Positions 5,290-6,451 of a stretch of 6,451 bases of DNA are shown here, piece by piece. The position numbers and the translations under genes are program-made. Under the pieces are notes generated by a model that worked only from the letters and a program-made list of their open reading frames with translations, searched no databases and had not been told where the DNA came from. The stretch is from Promethearchaeota archaeon. GTDB taxonomy: Archaea > Asgardarchaeota > Lokiarchaeia > Sigyniarchaeales > SOKP01. Location of the stretch: NCBI GenBank assembly GCA_019058135.1, contig JAHLWE010000400.1:1-6451 (forward strand), written 5' to 3'. The first letter of the stretch is position 1; each line of letters starts with the position of its first letter.

Positions 5290-5740
5290 TCAAGCGCATC
5301 CACAGAAAAACACCCCTTTACCTATAGCAAGCATGTAAGATGAAGATCCAAAATTGAAAATAAATACACGGATTTTTCCAAGCTCGCCTTCACCAGTATA
5401 GACTTCCAGAAATCTACACTCGCAGTGTTTGATATCATCCCAAGTGACTATTTGGTCATCAATCTCCATTTTTATTATATCTTCGGAAACGGACATGTTG
5501 GCAACACTGCTGAATAATTGCCCATTTATTCGCAAAATTCCAAAACCTTCGAATTCCTTCTCTAGGATGACAATGGTTGTTTTAATCGCTTCTATGTTAC
5601 CCAAGTTGTCAACGCTATAATAATCAATTGTGTAATTACCGAGTGGACCCGTAAGGTTAAAAGCACCAAGATACTCCAACCAGGGACCACCGTTAAGTCG
5701 GTAGAATGTTTTAGCCACATCAGAAAATTCATCACTCGCG
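5290..5740 (-). pseudogene. 5'-truncated surface protein with OmpL47/Ig-like repeat
   Basis: The minus-strand frame ends at TGA 5292-5290 and is open back past 5740. A GTG at 5718 could start a 142-residue protein, but coding-like sequence (ILIASDEFSDVAKTFYRLN) continues upstream to the breakpoint at about 5741, so the true N-terminus is missing. Residues FYRLNGGPWLEYLGAFNLTG followed by YYSVDNLGNIE are the hallmark of the OmpL47-type/Ig-like beta-sandwich repeat of exported archaeal and bacterial surface proteins. The C-terminal 90 residues are beta-rich, unrecognised, and end GVFFCGCA. It has no signal peptide and no ribosome binding site at the GTG, so it should not be exported even if translated. 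Base composition is clearly less AT-rich than on either side, consistent with a different origin. It lies head-to-head with the truncated family-A copy, and the two meet at the same base. Confidence 0.68.
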
Positions 5741-6451
5741 ATGAGAATAAAAAAAGCGGGAAAAATATTCGAATTATGGGAAAATGTATCAGCCGCATGG
5801 GAAATAAATAATTATGAACTCAATCTCATGGAAAATAAGGGACATGTTTTAAAATTAATAAATGAAACATATACGGAAAATGAGTTAAAAATATTCATAG
5901 GAAATGTATTTTCCACAATAAATATATTAAATAAATATAAGATTTTAATCAATTCTGAAGAATTCCTGTCACTCTTTAAATATTTTTACCACGAATTTCA
6001 GAAATTAAATACTATAATTCTCTTTGAAAAAGTATTGGCTAAAAAATTTATTATAATTCTTCGAGATCTGTTCTTTTCTATCTTTTATCAAAAATATTTC
6101 CTTCCCAAAACTCTAGAGAATTTATCTGAGATTAAGAATGAACCGAACCATTATAGAAATTTCTTAAAACAGACTCATTTAATTATTATTTTTTCCATTT
6201 TAGGTGGTGAATATAATTATGTTAGAGACCTTAAATCTAAGTCTCCTGTTCTAAATGAAATTGAGTCCCTAAGAATGCTATTTCTTCTTCCAGAATATAA
6301 ATTATCAAGCACAATTAACTATTTTAGTAATAAAACAGACGTAGATAACAATATCTTAAACTTTCAAAAACTATTACAAGATACGTTTAAATCTTACATA
6401 TTCAACTATTGCCTTGAGATAAAATATGATTCAAATTTCTTCTGTGATAGC
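5741..6451 (+). pseudogene. family-A protein, second copy, 5'-truncated, runs off the right edge
   Basis: The frame is open from ATG 5741 to the last base, 237 codons without a stop. It starts MRIKKAGKIFELWENVSAAW and aligns without gaps to residues 216-427 of the protein at 935-2218, 153 of 212 identical. It then goes on for 25 residues (QDTFKSYIFNYCLEIKYDSN and more) where the first copy has stopped. The match ends at 5741: the nine bases before it agree at only three positions, and the preceding DNA belongs to the surface-protein fragment. The ATG corresponds to an internal Leu codon in the first copy and has no ribosome binding site. The gene has therefore lost about 215 N-terminal residues and is probably not expressed, although the remaining frame has no lesion. 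It is the better guide to the ancestral C-terminus. An assembly misjoin at 5741 is possible. Confidence 0.75.

Noticed and set aside
5144..5338. Plus-strand open frame of 64 codons
   Set aside because: It lies antisense to the zinc-ribbon gene and its promoter, has no ribosome binding site, and crosses into the surface-protein fragment. Opposite-strand shadow.
5429..5620. Plus-strand open frame of 63 codons
   Set aside because: It lies wholly antisense within the surface-protein fragment, whose minus-strand frame carries a recognisable domain.
5592..5798. Minus-strand open frame of 68 codons across the 5741 junction
   Set aside because: It is an alternative frame of the surface-protein fragment that runs on into antisense of the family-A copy. 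It joins two unrelated sequences and has no start signal.
1..6451. tRNA, rRNA, CRISPR arrays, transposase genes or inverted-repeat element ends
   Set aside because: Looked for on both strands by eye and not found. The repeats present are two-copy duplications without regular spacing or inverted termini.

Overview
The window is very AT-rich and gene-sparse. Signals look archaeal: TATA-box promoters about 25 bases upstream of predicted transcript starts, GGAGGT or AGGTGG-type ribosome binding sites, and a fragment of an OmpL47/Ig-like surface protein of the kind common in Asgard archaea and Thermoplasmata. An Asgard (Lokiarchaeia-like) host is my best guess. This rests on style and composition, not on a marker gene.

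Layout from left to right. Bases 1-300 hold a possible gene end and a tiny, highly charged 23-residue ORF on the minus strand with its own promoter, ribosome binding site and T-rich end. Bases 470-850 hold decayed coding sequence on both strands, including a 52-residue ribbon-helix-helix-like ORF broken at an A6 run. Bases 935-2218 encode an unrecognised 427-residue protein, here called family A. Its former C-terminal tail can still be read, with stops and frameshifts, to base 2555. Bases 2560-3261 are a mosaic of gene remains on both strands. Bases 3266-4675 encode an intact, unrecognised seven-segment membrane protein on the minus strand. Bases 4967-5217 hold a small zinc-binding, membrane-anchored protein gene (minus) broken by one frameshift. 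Bases 5290-5740 are a less AT-rich fragment of a surface protein (minus). From 5741 to the right edge runs a second, 5'-truncated copy of family A (plus), 72% identical in protein to the first.

Only the 427-residue protein, the membrane protein and perhaps the 23-residue ORF look intact. The rest reads as a locus where a duplicated family-A gene and a duplicated zinc-ribbon gene have been shuffled, truncated and decayed. Three duplications tie it together: family A (1580 onward and 5741 onward), the zinc-ribbon promoter and start region (2564-2622 and 5208-5271), and an exact 33-bp repeat (3152-3184 and 5083-5115). Several breaks lie in or beside short A/T runs, so homopolymer sequencing errors must be excluded before calling every broken gene dead. 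No RNA gene, CRISPR array, transposase or complete known system was found.
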